A stretch of DNA of 64,000 nucleotides. It comes from Bacteroidales bacterium H4. GTDB taxonomy: Bacteria; Bacteroidota; Bacteroidia; Bacteroidales; Muribaculaceae. The position numbers were made by a program, and so were the translations under genes. Below, piece after piece: positions 1-8,951 of this stretch. The stretch covers positions 62,001 to 126,000 of the forward strand of contig DAAP01000012.1 in the NCBI GenBank assembly GCA_001701165.1, given 5' to 3'. The notes below the pieces were generated by a model. The model was given only the letters and a program-made list of their open reading frames with translations. It did not search any database and was not told the origin of the DNA. Every line of letters begins with the position of its first letter. Within the stretch, counting starts at the first letter, position 1.

Positions 1-2
1 AA

Positions 3-698
3 AAGAAGATGTCTATCCATGTGGACTTTACTCCTATGGTCGACATGAACATGCTTCTGATTACATTCTTCATGCTCTGTACCACCATGATCAAGAGTCA
101 GACCCTCCAAATTCTACTGCCGTCCAACGACCAACGCATCAAGGACGAACAGAAGAACCAGGCCAAGGCTGACGATGCAATATCCCTGATCCTGGATACA
201 GAGTACAAATCCAACGGATTACCTGCAGTAGACGAAAACGGCAACACCCTGCACGACATATACTACTACGAAGGTCTCCCCGACACCGTCAACATCTCCG
301 GTACAAAGGGCTGTATCAAAGTCGCCCACTTTATCGGAAATGCTCCCGGTGGCAAACGCCAAGGTATCCGCGAAATCCTCTACCAACGCCATAAAGAGGC
401 TATGGACATCTATGATCAACTCAAAGCCGACTACAAGGCCAAGAAAATCACAGATGAACAATTCGCCGAAAAAGCAAAAGAAAACGCCACGAACGAAAAC
501 CTCAAACATCCCGTGGTCATTATCAAGCCGGGTCCCAACGCAACCTACGAAGCCCTGGTAAACGCTATCGACGAACTCAACCTGAACCAAATACGCAAGT
601 ATTCGATTCAGATGCCCGACCGTACAGATACTACACTGTTGCGAAACTACGAGAAGGCTACCGGCAAGACCGTTATCCGTCCCAATGTACGTAAATAA
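3..698 (+). CDS. exbD: ExbD/TolR-family biopolymer transport protein (5' end cut by window)
   Basis: Inner-membrane subunit of a TonB-ExbB-ExbD energy-transducing complex, which passes proton-motive force to outer-membrane receptors. The reading frame is open to the left edge (two lysine codons precede the first ATG at 9), so the true start is probably outside the window. Counting from that ATG, one membrane helix lies at about residues 8-30 and carries the family core PMVDMNMLL, whose Asp (residue 12) matches the proton-path Asp of ExbD/TolR. The rest is periplasmic. It is longer than a usual 135-150-residue ExbD because of a charged, lysine-rich insertion at about residues 115-165. tonB follows after 43 bp, so the two are probably one operon with exbB upstream. 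Confidence 0.88.
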   Translation, partial: KKMSIHVDFTPMVDMNMLLITFFMLCTTMIKSQTLQILLPSNDQRIKDEQKNQAKADDAISLILDTEYKSNGLPAVDENGNTLHDIYYYEGLPDTVNISGTKGCIKVAHFIGNAPGGKRQGIREILYQRHKEAMDIYDQLKADYKAKKITDEQFAEKAKENATNENLKHPVVIIKPGPNATYEALVNAIDELNLNQIRKYSIQMPDRTDTTLLRNYEKATGKTVIRPNVRK

Positions 699-741
699 TG
701 ATTAAAGTTCTATATTACTAACCAATTAACACAAAAGAAAA

Positions 742-1590
742 ATGGCAAAAGATGTAGATCTTTCATCAAAAGAATGGTGTGACATCGTATTCGATGGCAA
801 AAACAAGGAGTACGGCGCATACCAACTCCGTGCAACTTCTGTCAAACGTCACACCAAGGCCCTACTGTCCGTAGTCATCGTACTGGCACTCATCCTGACA
901 GCCATTATCCTGGTGATGACCGGCGTGTTCAAGAGCGCTGACGAAGACATCAACGCCAAGAACGAGCAAGAAGAAGTCATCATGGCTCCCGAAGATATTC
1001 CCGAAGAAGAAGAGCAGATGGAAATCCCCGAACAAAAACCCGAGGAAGTCCAAGCCGAAGAAGAAGTCGCTGCCACTCAGGCCGTGACCGAAGTCAAGAT
1101 CGTGGAAACAGTCGATAAGGACCGTGAAGTAAAGGACCAAGAGCAAGTGCTTGAAAACACCGCCCAATTAGGCGCCGATGACCACAAAGGTGTAGAAGAC
1201 GTCAACCGTGACCGAGTTGTCAAGGAAGTCGTTGAAGTAAAGCCTGTGGAAAAGCCCAAAGAAGAAGGCCCATTAAGCGTTGCTATGGTTGAACAGAAAC
1301 CCTCGTTCCCCGGTGGCGAAAGCGCAATGTACAAATGGCTCCAGGACAACATCATTTATCCCGCAGCCGCTTCGGAAGAAGGCGTACAAGGCAAAGTGAC
1401 CGTACAATTCATCGTCGAAAAAGACGGCAGCATCACGCATGTTCAAGTCGTCCGCGGCAAACACCCCGCACTCGATGCCGAAGCTGCACGCGTCATCCGC
1501 AAGATGCCCCGCTGGACTCCCGGTCGTAACAACGGCCAGCCCGTCCGCGTGACATACCACCTCCCCGTTCAATTCAAATTGGCCAACTAA
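742..1590 (+). CDS. tonB: TonB family energy transducer
   Basis: 282 residues. The N-terminal segment contains FDGKNKEYGAYQLR, a stretch typical of Bacteroidota TonB proteins. One membrane helix lies at about residues 41-60, followed by a long periplasmic linker rich in Glu, Pro, Lys and Val (about 70-185). The C-terminal TonB domain (about 190-282) starts near FPGGESAMYKWLQDNI and ends in the strand YHLPVQFKL. It should contact the TonB box of outer-membrane receptors and deliver energy from ExbB/ExbD. It lies 43 bp after exbD and is followed by a strong hairpin at 1620-1655, so it is likely the last gene of the operon. Confidence 0.93.
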   Translation: MAKDVDLSSKEWCDIVFDGKNKEYGAYQLRATSVKRHTKALLSVVIVLALILTAIILVMTGVFKSADEDINAKNEQEEVIMAPEDIPEEEEQMEIPEQKPEEVQAEEEVAATQAVTEVKIVETVDKDREVKDQEQVLENTAQLGADDHKGVEDVNRDRVVKEVVEVKPVEKPKEEGPLSVAMVEQKPSFPGGESAMYKWLQDNIIYPAAASEEGVQGKVTVQFIVEKDGSITHVQVVRGKHPALDAEAARVIRKMPRWTPGRNNGQPVRVTYHLPVQFKLAN

Positions 1591-1619
1591 GATTCGCTTT
1601 TGAATTCCATACCCTCCCC

Positions 1620-1655
1620 AATAAGGGGCGGAGTCCTGCGACTCCGCCCCTTATT
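1620..1655 (+). terminator. Perfect 16-bp hairpin after tonB
   Basis: The arms at 1620-1635 and 1640-1655 are perfectly complementary with a 4-base loop (ctgc). The stem is GC-rich at its core and flanked by AAT/ATT. The following sequence is only weakly T-rich (ctttata). It sits 30 bp past the tonB stop codon and probably ends the exbD-tonB transcript. Confidence 0.75.
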
Positions 1656-1755
1656 CTTTATACCAATCCCCCCACTGAACAGAATAATACAGCCATTTTA
1701 ATCCCACTCCAAATCGCCAATATGATTATCACGGCTGCATTTGCCGATTTTTTCG

Positions 1756-1763
1756 TACCTTTG
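1756..1763 (+). promoter_or_regulatory. Bacteroidota -7 promoter element (TACCTTTG) before tamL
   Basis: Matches the TAnnTTTG -7 consensus of Bacteroidota sigma-ABfr promoters. It ends only 5 bp before the GTG at 1768, so transcription would begin at or next to the start codon. Confidence 0.55.
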
Positions 1764-1767
1764 TCGC

Positions 1768-4212
1768 GTGAAAAAGCTATGGAACAAGCTGGCATCCCTG
1801 TCGGCCGTTGCCTTGGTGTCCTGCACTCTGGCATCGGCTCTTAATTCGTGCAGTAGTACACGACACGTTCCTGAAGGCTACAAACTGCTGGATAAGGCCG
1901 AAATAGTCATTATCAAACCCGGCGATAGCACCAATTACAAGGAACGATACCGCGACATCAGCACGCGCGAGTTGCTGAACTACCTGCGCCAGCAGCCCAA
2001 CCACAAAGTCCTTGGTTGTGCAAAGATACAGCTCGGCATCTACAATATGTCCGGCAACGATACTACGCATTGGTGGAACCGATGGCTGCGACGCATAGGC
2101 GAGGCTCCCGTATTGTACAACCCACAATTGACAGAGGCTTCTGCACGGCAGCTCCGCCAAGCTCTCGTCAATAAGGGATATCTCAACGCCGCAGTCACCA
2201 TCGACACAATCACCTGCGGCAAAAAGAACAACAGAATGCGAGTGCGATACAGTCTCCACCCGGGCTCGGCCCGTACCATAGCCACGGTGACCATGGAATG
2301 CGAGGACAACGAAATCCGCGACATCCTCCAATCCGACACATTATCCAAGCCGGATATCGCACCGGGTATGGCACTGGATCGCACCTACCTCGACAGCGAA
2401 CGCACGCGCATTACTTCGATACTGCGAAACCATGGGTATTACGCTTTCAACAAGGAATTTATCACATTCATTGCTGACACCGTGCCCGGATCTACGGCCG
2501 TGGACCTGACAATGACCATCCAGCAACCACGCACGATACACGCAGCCCCCACGCCCGAACATCCTGACGGAATAGACCCGGACGCATCGGCGCCGAGGCA
2601 TCGACGCTTCATGATTCGACAAGTGTACTTTGTTACAGATTACAACCCACGCAAAGACAACGATGGCGGCACAATCCGCTGCGACACGGTCCAAGGCTCG
2701 CCCGGCATGGCCATCATCTATGGAGAAGACCGGTACATACGACCCGGAGTACTTGAAGAGAACTGCTTTATCGTACCCGGCAAACCCTACAATGCATCGC
2801 AAGTGGACCAAACGTATGCCGCCATGGCGCGATTAGGCATACTCAAATTTATTAACATCGAAATGCGTCCCGTGACCGCCATCAAAGCCTATGACAACGA
2901 GGAAATTTGGACGGACGCTTACGTACTGCTGTCGCGCAATAAGAAGCAGAATATCACCATCGAATTGGAAGGCACCAACTCGGAAGGAGATTTGGGCTTC
3001 GGTATAGGACTCACCTATCAGCATCGCAACCTTGCACACGGCAGCGAACTGCTGACCGTAAAATTGCGCACAGCCTACGAAAGCCTCTCAGGCAATTTTG
3101 ACGGCCTTATCAACAATCGCTATACCGAATATGCAGGCGAAGTGGGCATCACGTTCCCCAAGTTTAAGGCTCCGCTGCTGTCGCGCGACTTCAAACGCCG
3201 AAACAAGGCCAGCACCGAATTTGCCTTGTCGCTCAACTACCAGGAACGACCGGAGTATACGCGAGTCATCGCCGGCGGTGCATGGAAATACAAATGGGAC
3301 AAGCATCAAGGAGGTTTCAACCAGCGGCGCACTCTCGATTTGGTGGATATCAACTACGTCTATCTTCCCCGGTCCACGCTCAATTTCATAGAGCAGATAG
3401 CGCCTACCAACCCTCTGCTACGCTACAGCTACGAAGACCACTTCATCATGAGATTGGGCTACACCTTCTATAAGACCAACCGCCGCATACCCACGGCCAC
3501 TCTCAATTCGTTTGTGATACAGCCATCGGTTACAACATTCCGTGCCTCCGCCGAGATGGCCGGCAACCTTCTGTATGCATTTTCGTCCATGCTGGGACAG
3601 AAAAAATCCAATGAGGCATACAAGCTCTTCGGCATTCAGTATGCCCAGTACGTCAAAGGCGAAGCCGACTTCACATATACGCGCAACTTCAATGCGCGCA
3701 ACGCCTTGGCTATTCACGCAGGAGTAGGCATCGGATATCCCTATGGCAACTCCACTGCCATACCCTTCGAAAAACGCTTCTATGCCGGCGGCGCCAACAG
3801 CGTACGCGGATGGAGTGCGCGAACTCTCGGCCCGGGAGCTTACGATGCACGCAACGACGTAATTGATTTCATCAACCAATGCGGCGACATACGGCTGGAT
3901 CTGAGTCTTGAATACCGTGCACGTCTTTTCTGGGTATTCGAGGGAGCCTTATTTGTGGACGCCGGAAACATTTGGACCATCAAGACTTACGAAAACCAAC
4001 CGGGAGGAACTTTCAAGTTCGACAAGTTCTACCGACAGATAGCACTATCTTACGGCGCAGGCATACGCATGGACTTTACATACTTCCTGCTGCGCTTCGA
4101 CCTTGGCATGAAAGCCCACAACCCCGCTATGGGACAAGAGGAATGGCCTCTGGTACACCCACGCTGGGGACGTGATGCCACATTCCATTTTGCCGTCGGC
4201 TATCCGTTCTGA
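1768..4212 (+). CDS. tamL: TamL-like lipoprotein of the Omp85/BamA superfamily
   Basis: 814 residues from a GTG start. This start gives a lipoprotein signal peptide ending in the lipobox LNSC (Cys28); a second possible lipobox, LVSC, ends at Cys19. Upstream TTG starts such as 1741 would lengthen the signal peptide and overlap the promoter. Bacteroidota carry such lipidated TamA relatives, called TamL. The N-terminal half holds POTRA-like domains. The C-terminal half is a 16-strand Omp85-type barrel with the conserved GGANSVRGW lid motif and a C-terminal aromatic strand ending in GYPF. It is expected in the outer membrane, helping insertion or export of outer-membrane and surface proteins. No tamB homologue lies in the window. 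The sequence supports the family firmly; the exact client is unknown. Confidence 0.85.
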   Translation: MKKLWNKLASLSAVALVSCTLASALNSCSSTRHVPEGYKLLDKAEIVIIKPGDSTNYKERYRDISTRELLNYLRQQPNHKVLGCAKIQLGIYNMSGNDTTHWWNRWLRRIGEAPVLYNPQLTEASARQLRQALVNKGYLNAAVTIDTITCGKKNNRMRVRYSLHPGSARTIATVTMECEDNEIRDILQSDTLSKPDIAPGMALDRTYLDSERTRITSILRNHGYYAFNKEFITFIADTVPGSTAVDLTMTIQQPRTIHAAPTPEHPDGIDPDASAPRHRRFMIRQVYFVTDYNPRKDNDGGTIRCDTVQGSPGMAIIYGEDRYIRPGVLEENCFIVPGKPYNASQVDQTYAAMARLGILKFINIEMRPVTAIKAYDNEEIWTDAYVLLSRNKKQNITIELEGTNSEGDLGFGIGLTYQHRNLAHGSELLTVKLRTAYESLSGNFDGLINNRYTEYAGEVGITFPKFKAPLLSRDFKRRNKASTEFALSLNYQERPEYTRVIAGGAWKYKWDKHQGGFNQRRTLDLVDINYVYLPRSTLNFIEQIAPTNPLLRYSYEDHFIMRLGYTFYKTNRRIPTATLNSFVIQPSVTTFRASAEMAGNLLYAFSSMLGQKKSNEAYKLFGIQYAQYVKGEADFTYTRNFNARNALAIHAGVGIGYPYGNSTAIPFEKRFYAGGANSVRGWSARTLGPGAYDARNDVIDFINQCGDIRLDLSLEYRARLFWVFEGALFVDAGNIWTIKTYENQPGGTFKFDKFYRQIALSYGAGIRMDFTYFLLRFDLGMKAHNPAMGQEEWPLVHPRWGRDATFHFAVGYPF

Positions 4213-4347
4213 CAGATTGAGACCGACGTCCTCGGAAGTAGCGACCCGATGCTGCAGGCCTGAAAGCACATTTTTACAGTATTGTGAGGCTTACGGCCAT
4301 CCAATACGAGGCATAACCTCGATACGTTTTTTTGAAAACAGACATTT

Positions 4348-4995
4348 ATGAAACAATACGTGATTTTTGATCTTGACGGAACGTTGCTGGACACCATCGC
4401 CGACCTCGCCGATGCCACCAACTACGCGCTCGAACAATTGGGATATACCACTCATCCCATCACTGCGTACAACTATATGGTGGGCAACGGCGTCACCAAG
4501 CTGCTGGAACGCGCCTTGCCCGAAGACATGCGCACCACTCGTATGGTCGAGGCCATGCGATGCCACTTTCTGGAATACTATGACGTGCATTGCACCGACC
4601 GCACAACCATCTATCCCGGCATTTCAGACCTTCTGGACGAATTGGCCGCACGAGGCATTGCCACCGCAGTAACCTCCAACAAATACCAACGTGCCGTCAC
4701 CCACTTAATAAGCCATTTCTTCGGACAACTGCCGTGGGCAGCCATACTCGGACACCAAGAAAACGTCCCTGTCAAGCCAGACCCATCGATAGTATTCATG
4801 GCGCTCAATGCCCATCCCACATCCAAGGATAATGTGCTATACGTAGGCGACAGTGCCGTGGACATGGAAACAGCACATCGCGCAGGCATCGAAAGCGTTG
4901 GCGTATCATGGGGATTTCGCACACGCTCCGAGCTGGCAGGCGCAGGTGCCGACCACGTTGTAGATTCACCGGACGACATCCTCAGCCTATTGTAA
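4348..4995 (+). CDS. gph: HAD-family phosphatase, phosphoglycolate phosphatase-like
   Basis: 215 residues, cytoplasmic. All HAD motifs are visible: motif I FDLDGTLLDT with nucleophile Asp8 and acid Asp10, motif II around VTSNK, the conserved Lys in KPDPS, and motif IV YVGDSAVDM. The alpha-helical cap between motifs I and II and the length fit the Gph/PGP subfamily, which removes phosphate from 2-phosphoglycolate produced by DNA repair. Related members act on other sugar or nucleotide phosphates, so the substrate is not certain. It stands alone, 135 bp after tamL. Confidence 0.82.
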   Translation: MKQYVIFDLDGTLLDTIADLADATNYALEQLGYTTHPITAYNYMVGNGVTKLLERALPEDMRTTRMVEAMRCHFLEYYDVHCTDRTTIYPGISDLLDELAARGIATAVTSNKYQRAVTHLISHFFGQLPWAAILGHQENVPVKPDPSIVFMALNAHPTSKDNVLYVGDSAVDMETAHRAGIESVGVSWGFRTRSELAGAGADHVVDSPDDILSLL

Positions 4996-5119
4996 TCATA
5001 AAAATATCTACCGAAAACCTATATTCGGCTTTCTCCTCTCATCCTCCCCTTTTGCGTACACTTATATAACTCCACGCCGACAGTCATATATTTCTTTCTA
5101 TTAGACAAAATATAGCATT

Positions 5120-6301
5120 ATGGCAACCGACATCATACTCGTAGACCCTCGCGATACGCACGACAACCTGCTGCCGCTGACGTACACACGCCCGGTCAGT
5201 GACCTTCGCGTAGGAATATTCACTATCGATCAACGCTGGCGCATGGCTTGCCCACACGCCAATTTCTATTGGCAAACGGTAGACTACCTGCGTCCCAAGT
5301 ATCCGGCACGTCCGAACAATATCACCGACTCCGAGACAATATACGTACGTGGCGACATCATTCCATCTGCCGAATTGGTACGCGTTGCTCTCGACCTGCA
5401 GCCCGGTCAAGCAGTCTTCGGCGAAGACAGCGCCCCGGTAGCATGGCGCGGAGGCGCCTCTAATGCGCCGAGCATCCAACTGAAAGAACAAACACATTGC
5501 CTGTCATTTCTGTACGATATCTTCGGCATAAACGGCGAAGTGCTGCGCAAAGACTTCGAGACTATCACCGCCGGGCGCACCTCGGCGCCTCTGAGCGACA
5601 CCGTCACCGTAATAGGACGCCGCGAAGATATCTTCGTGGAGGATGATGCCGAATTTGTCGAAGGATGCACGCTCAACACCATGCACGGCCCGATATACAT
5701 TGGACACAACGCCACAGTCATGGAAGGCAGCTGTCTCCGCGGACCGGTAGCCGTGTGCGACCACGCCGTTGTCAATATGGGTGCACGCATATATGGCGAT
5801 ACGACCATCGGCCCGTGGTGCAAGGTAGGCGGCGAGCTCAACAATGTGGTCATGCATTCTTATTCGAACAAAGCACATGACGGCTTCCTGGGCAACGCCG
5901 TCATCGGACAATGGTGCAACATCGGAGGCGGATGCTCGGCATCCAATCTCAAAAACGACTACACCGAAATCAAATTATGGAACTATCCGCGGCGTCGTTT
6001 CCTACGCACCGGGCTGCAGTTCTGCGGCCTAATCATGGCCGACTTCTGCAAAGCCGGAGTCAACACCATGCTCAATACGGCCACGGTTCTTGGCGTAGGT
6101 GTCAACATTCACGGCAGCGGATTCCCACGCCCGTTCCTTGCATCATTCCTCGAAGGCTCGCCCCAAGGATATAGCGAAGTGCCGATGCAACGCTTCTTTG
6201 ACACAGCCTCTAAAATGATGGCTAGACGCGGCATCGAGTTGACTCAGATCGACATAGATATACTCAACAGCGTGCGACAAATTGCAGAGAACTACCGTTG
6301 A
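5120..6301 (+). CDS. Alternative GlmU-family protein (putative sugar-1-phosphate nucleotidyltransferase / acetyltransferase)
   Basis: 393 residues. The N-terminal region opens with LVDPRDTHDNLLPLTYTRPV, the signature of the alternative GlmU family found in Bacteroidota. The classical pyrophosphorylase loop of E. coli GlmU is not visible. From about residue 185 the protein becomes a left-handed beta helix of hexapeptide repeats (for example GPIYIGHNATVMEGS and GARIYGDTTIGPWCKVGG), as in GlmU and other acyltransferases. Family members are annotated as making UDP-GlcNAc from glucosamine-1-phosphate. Whether this protein has both activities cannot be judged from sequence. The B3/B4 protein follows after 75 bp. 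Confidence 0.8.
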   Translation: MATDIILVDPRDTHDNLLPLTYTRPVSDLRVGIFTIDQRWRMACPHANFYWQTVDYLRPKYPARPNNITDSETIYVRGDIIPSAELVRVALDLQPGQAVFGEDSAPVAWRGGASNAPSIQLKEQTHCLSFLYDIFGINGEVLRKDFETITAGRTSAPLSDTVTVIGRREDIFVEDDAEFVEGCTLNTMHGPIYIGHNATVMEGSCLRGPVAVCDHAVVNMGARIYGDTTIGPWCKVGGELNNVVMHSYSNKAHDGFLGNAVIGQWCNIGGGCSASNLKNDYTEIKLWNYPRRRFLRTGLQFCGLIMADFCKAGVNTMLNTATVLGVGVNIHGSGFPRPFLASFLEGSPQGYSEVPMQRFFDTASKMMARRGIELTQIDIDILNSVRQIAENYR

Positions 6302-6376
6302 TGCCGAACGCAGTATGGTCTTTGCAAAGTTTTTTAAGCCCTCCGCCGTACCATCCCTTCCATAAAAGACATCCAA

Positions 6377-7063
6377 ATGTTTGATATAACCTTTAAAGAC
6401 ATATTCGCCGAAAAACTCCCGAATCTGACACTGCTGGCCCTGAGTGCCGACATCTCCGATGCACCCACTTGCGATGCATTATGGAATGAAGTTCAGACCG
6501 TGGCGTCACGTATCGCATCATCCTACGAAATGTCCATGGTCAATAAGCGCCCCGGCATAGCAGCCACACGCGCCGCATACAAAGCGTTGGGCAAAGACCC
6601 TAACCGCTACCGCCCGAGCACCGAAGCTATGTGTCGCCGCATAGTGCGCGGCGACGGCCTGTATCGTGTCAGCAATGTCGTGGACTTGGTCAACCTGTTG
6701 TCCATTGCTTCGGGACACTCCATAGGCGCCTTCGACAGCGACCGTATCGCAGGACATACACTGCGCCTCGGTGTGGGACGCGAAAGCGAACCTTATGAAG
6801 CCGTACATCGCGGCCCGCTCAACATTGCCGGGCTGCCGGTGTTGCGCGATGACATCGGAGGCATAGCCACACCCACCAGCGACAATGCACGCACAGCCAT
6901 ACGTCCCGAAACAACACGACACCTGTTCATGGTCGCAAATATATATGGCGATGAGATGACAGCTGACGAACTCGCCGAATATGCCTCACGACTGCTGACA
7001 CAATACGCCGCAGCATCAGGCATTGAGCACCGCATCTTCCGCCCCGTTCCCATCGATTTTTAA
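6377..7063 (+). CDS. Free-standing B3/B4 domain protein (tRNA-editing-like)
   Basis: 228 residues. The middle and C-terminal parts resemble the B3/B4 domain of the phenylalanyl-tRNA synthetase beta subunit: RPGIAATRAAYKALGKDP, then YRVSNVVDLVNLLSI, then GIATPTSDNARTAI. In PheT this domain edits mischarged Tyr-tRNA(Phe). Stand-alone B3/B4 proteins are widespread and some may edit free aminoacyl-tRNA, but that is inference here. No other synthetase domain is present. It sits 27 bp before the next gene and is likely cotranscribed with it. Confidence 0.8.
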   Translation: MFDITFKDIFAEKLPNLTLLALSADISDAPTCDALWNEVQTVASRIASSYEMSMVNKRPGIAATRAAYKALGKDPNRYRPSTEAMCRRIVRGDGLYRVSNVVDLVNLLSIASGHSIGAFDSDRIAGHTLRLGVGRESEPYEAVHRGPLNIAGLPVLRDDIGGIATPTSDNARTAIRPETTRHLFMVANIYGDEMTADELAEYASRLLTQYAAASGIEHRIFRPVPIDF

Positions 7064-7090
7064 ACACCTACACTCATCACCACCTTACAG

Positions 7091-8002
7091 ATGGCAATAC
7101 ACCTCGACATCGTTGATCGTGAAACATACTATCGCAGAGCCCCTTATCCGGCGACAGTGTACGACAGCGCCGACTTTGCTCTTACGGTAAACGCCGCACG
7201 TGGCACAAAGTACATCCTGGCCACAGACGAAGACGGCAATACCATCGGCATGGCCTGGGGTGAGAACGATGATGGCACCTGGGCTTCGCCGTTCTCGGCT
7301 CCCTACGCCCTATGTTCGATGTCCGGGGCCGATATACCCGTGCATTTTCAGGCATTAAGTGCAATTGCCCGATATGTAAACTCAATGACGCATGGTAAGT
7401 GGCTCATGGCGTTGCCACCCGAATTCTACGCCCCTTCACTGATACACACCACCATTGAGGCTTTCAGCGTTCTTGGCCACGAACTATTCTGCGACCGTAA
7501 TTACGCCCATCCGACACACGCACAAATGACAGCCGCGGCACGGCGCAATCTATGCAAAGCCGAACGTCATGGTTCATTCGTCTTGATTAACAACGCCGAT
7601 GCCGGAGCGACATATGATCTCATAGCCGAGCACCACAGTCAACTGGGATACAATATGGCTATGACGCGCGACCAAGTGCTGGCTACGGCACGAGCCATAC
7701 CCATGGACTTCTTTATGGTTATGGACGGCGATATCCCGGCAGCAGCAGCCTACTATCAGCATACGGCGCCTCATATAGTACAGATGATTAATTGGGGTGA
7801 CACCGCCGAAGCAAGACCGCTGCGTGTAACCAACTGGATGGACCACGCCATCAGCCTTCATTATGCCGAGCTGGGCATCTCCACCATTGACCTCGGTCCG
7901 GGTACGCATCACGGCATACCCAACGAGGGCCTTGAGCGCTTCAAGACCTCGCTGGGCTGCTCTATTTCGCTAAAACATATCATCGCAGGCCACGCCTTGT
8001 AA
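7091..8002 (+). CDS. Acetyltransferase-like (GNAT/FemAB-type fold) protein of unknown function
   Basis: 303 residues, no signal peptide or membrane segment. The pattern of a central basic segment (AAARRNLCKAERHG) followed by a helix and the strands MDFFMVMDGDIPAAAAYY and STIDLGPGTHHGIPNEGLERFKTSLG resembles the double-GNAT or FemAB fold seen in many Bacteroidota proteins. The closing motif, ending in F-K-x-S-L-G, is typical of that group. No acetyl-CoA loop could be confirmed by eye. It follows the B3/B4 protein closely (27 bp). Confidence 0.6.
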   Translation: MAIHLDIVDRETYYRRAPYPATVYDSADFALTVNAARGTKYILATDEDGNTIGMAWGENDDGTWASPFSAPYALCSMSGADIPVHFQALSAIARYVNSMTHGKWLMALPPEFYAPSLIHTTIEAFSVLGHELFCDRNYAHPTHAQMTAAARRNLCKAERHGSFVLINNADAGATYDLIAEHHSQLGYNMAMTRDQVLATARAIPMDFFMVMDGDIPAAAAYYQHTAPHIVQMINWGDTAEARPLRVTNWMDHAISLHYAELGISTIDLGPGTHHGIPNEGLERFKTSLGCSISLKHIIAGHAL

Positions 8003-8053
8003 AATGCGGCCGGCCGAAGCCACGCCGGCGGTTCACTACACCGTTGCCTAACG

Positions 8054-8461
8054 TCAGTCTGCCGCTTCTTCCGGGCACAAAAGCTGCGTCACCACAGCCT
8101 TGAAGTCCGTAACGGCATACAACGAATGGCGTTGTCCGGGAGACATTCGGATGGCATCTCCACCGTGCATTGCATACTCTCGTCCCTCGAGGGTGAAGCG
8201 CATCTCGCCTTCGAGCACCTGCACCATCACATCGGCATTGACGCTATGCGAGGCCACCTCATGTCCTTCGGGAACCACCAGGATGATAATACGACCGCTG
8301 TCATTAGACAAAATCATGTGTTTTACGGCTTTATGTCTGTCGTAGTCGAAGACTACGGACGGACGGAATACACCGTTTAGTGCGCATTTGGCACCTGTCT
8401 CTTTATGGCAAGTACCTTTAGCGACGCTGCTTGCGCAGCTTCTTTGTGTGCTGTTGTCCAT
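8054..8461 (-). CDS. Small cupin-domain protein
   Basis: 135 residues. A single cupin barrel occupies about residues 55-125. Motif 1 is EGHEVASHSVNADVMVQVLEGE, giving two metal-ligand histidines and a glutamate. Motif 2 is GDAIRMSPGQRHSLYA with the last histidine ligand. The N-terminal 45 residues are poorly conserved-looking and Cys/Thr-rich. Such proteins bind a metal and a small ligand, often acting as isomerases, dioxygenases or sensors; the substrate is unknown. It is convergent with the upstream gene (8002) and separated from the mini-TPR gene by 191 bp in which I see no other gene. Confidence 0.82.
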   Translation of the reverse strand: MDNSTQRSCASSVAKGTCHKETGAKCALNGVFRPSVVFDYDRHKAVKHMILSNDSGRIIILVVPEGHEVASHSVNADVMVQVLEGEMRFTLEGREYAMHGGDAIRMSPGQRHSLYAVTDFKAVVTQLLCPEEAAD

Positions 8462-8652
8462 AGTGTGTGTAAAATTAGTCGTTTGACACTATAACAACGC
8501 ATAAAGCAGCATTAAGGTTTATTGCACCTGCAAGCGAACACTGCCGTTGACAGATAGGAATACGTTTATACCCCTGAGATGGGTCTACAACCGCACAAGA
8601 CGCCTATGCAGCATATAATCGCCACATAACAAGCCTTGTAAGAGGCAAAAAA

Positions 8653-8892
8653 TCAGGGATTAAATTGATTGGTATCGTAGAAATCCATGATGTCACGCGT
8701 CATTTCAAGAGCTGTGGCACCCGGACCTTCGGGATCAAGTGCCGCCGAACGCTCGTAAGCGGTGATGGCGGCAGCCCGGTCGCCGTGCTGCCATGCACGT
8801 CGGCCTCGGCGGTACAATTCGACGGCCCGAGCGTGCGCGTCGGCCGCGCCGTCCTCGAATGTTTTATTGGCTATGGTGTGTGCGTTATCCAT
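8653..8892 (-). CDS. 79-residue mini-TPR protein
   Basis: Short protein with two helices forming one tetratricopeptide-like unit (AVELYRRGRRAWQHGD, then AAAITAYERSAALDP) and a conserved-looking tail MDFYDTNQF. It is real rather than a shadow: a good -7 promoter element (8914-8921) lies 22 bp upstream of its ATG and its codon usage matches neighbouring genes. It is probably a cytoplasmic protein-protein adaptor; no specific role can be assigned. It is divergent from the MINPP-like gene. Confidence 0.72.
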   Translation of the reverse strand: MDNAHTIANKTFEDGAADAHARAVELYRRGRRAWQHGDRAAAITAYERSAALDPEGPGATALEMTRDIMDFYDTNQFNP

Positions 8893-8913
8893 AAATTATT
8901 CGTAATTTTACGC

Positions 8914-8921
8914 CAAAGATA
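8914..8921 (-). promoter_or_regulatory. -7 promoter element (TATCTTTG) for the mini-TPR gene
   Basis: The minus strand reads TATCTTTG, a match to TAnnTTTG, 22 bp upstream of the ATG at 8892. It lies in the 59-bp space between two divergent genes. Confidence 0.65.
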
Positions 8922-8951
8922 CAAATACTTGACCTCACAACCAAATTTGCT

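Noticed and set aside
8560..8600. ctgaga motif suggesting a TPP riboswitch
   Set aside because: The other conserved TPP helices are absent and the nearby genes are not thiamine genes.
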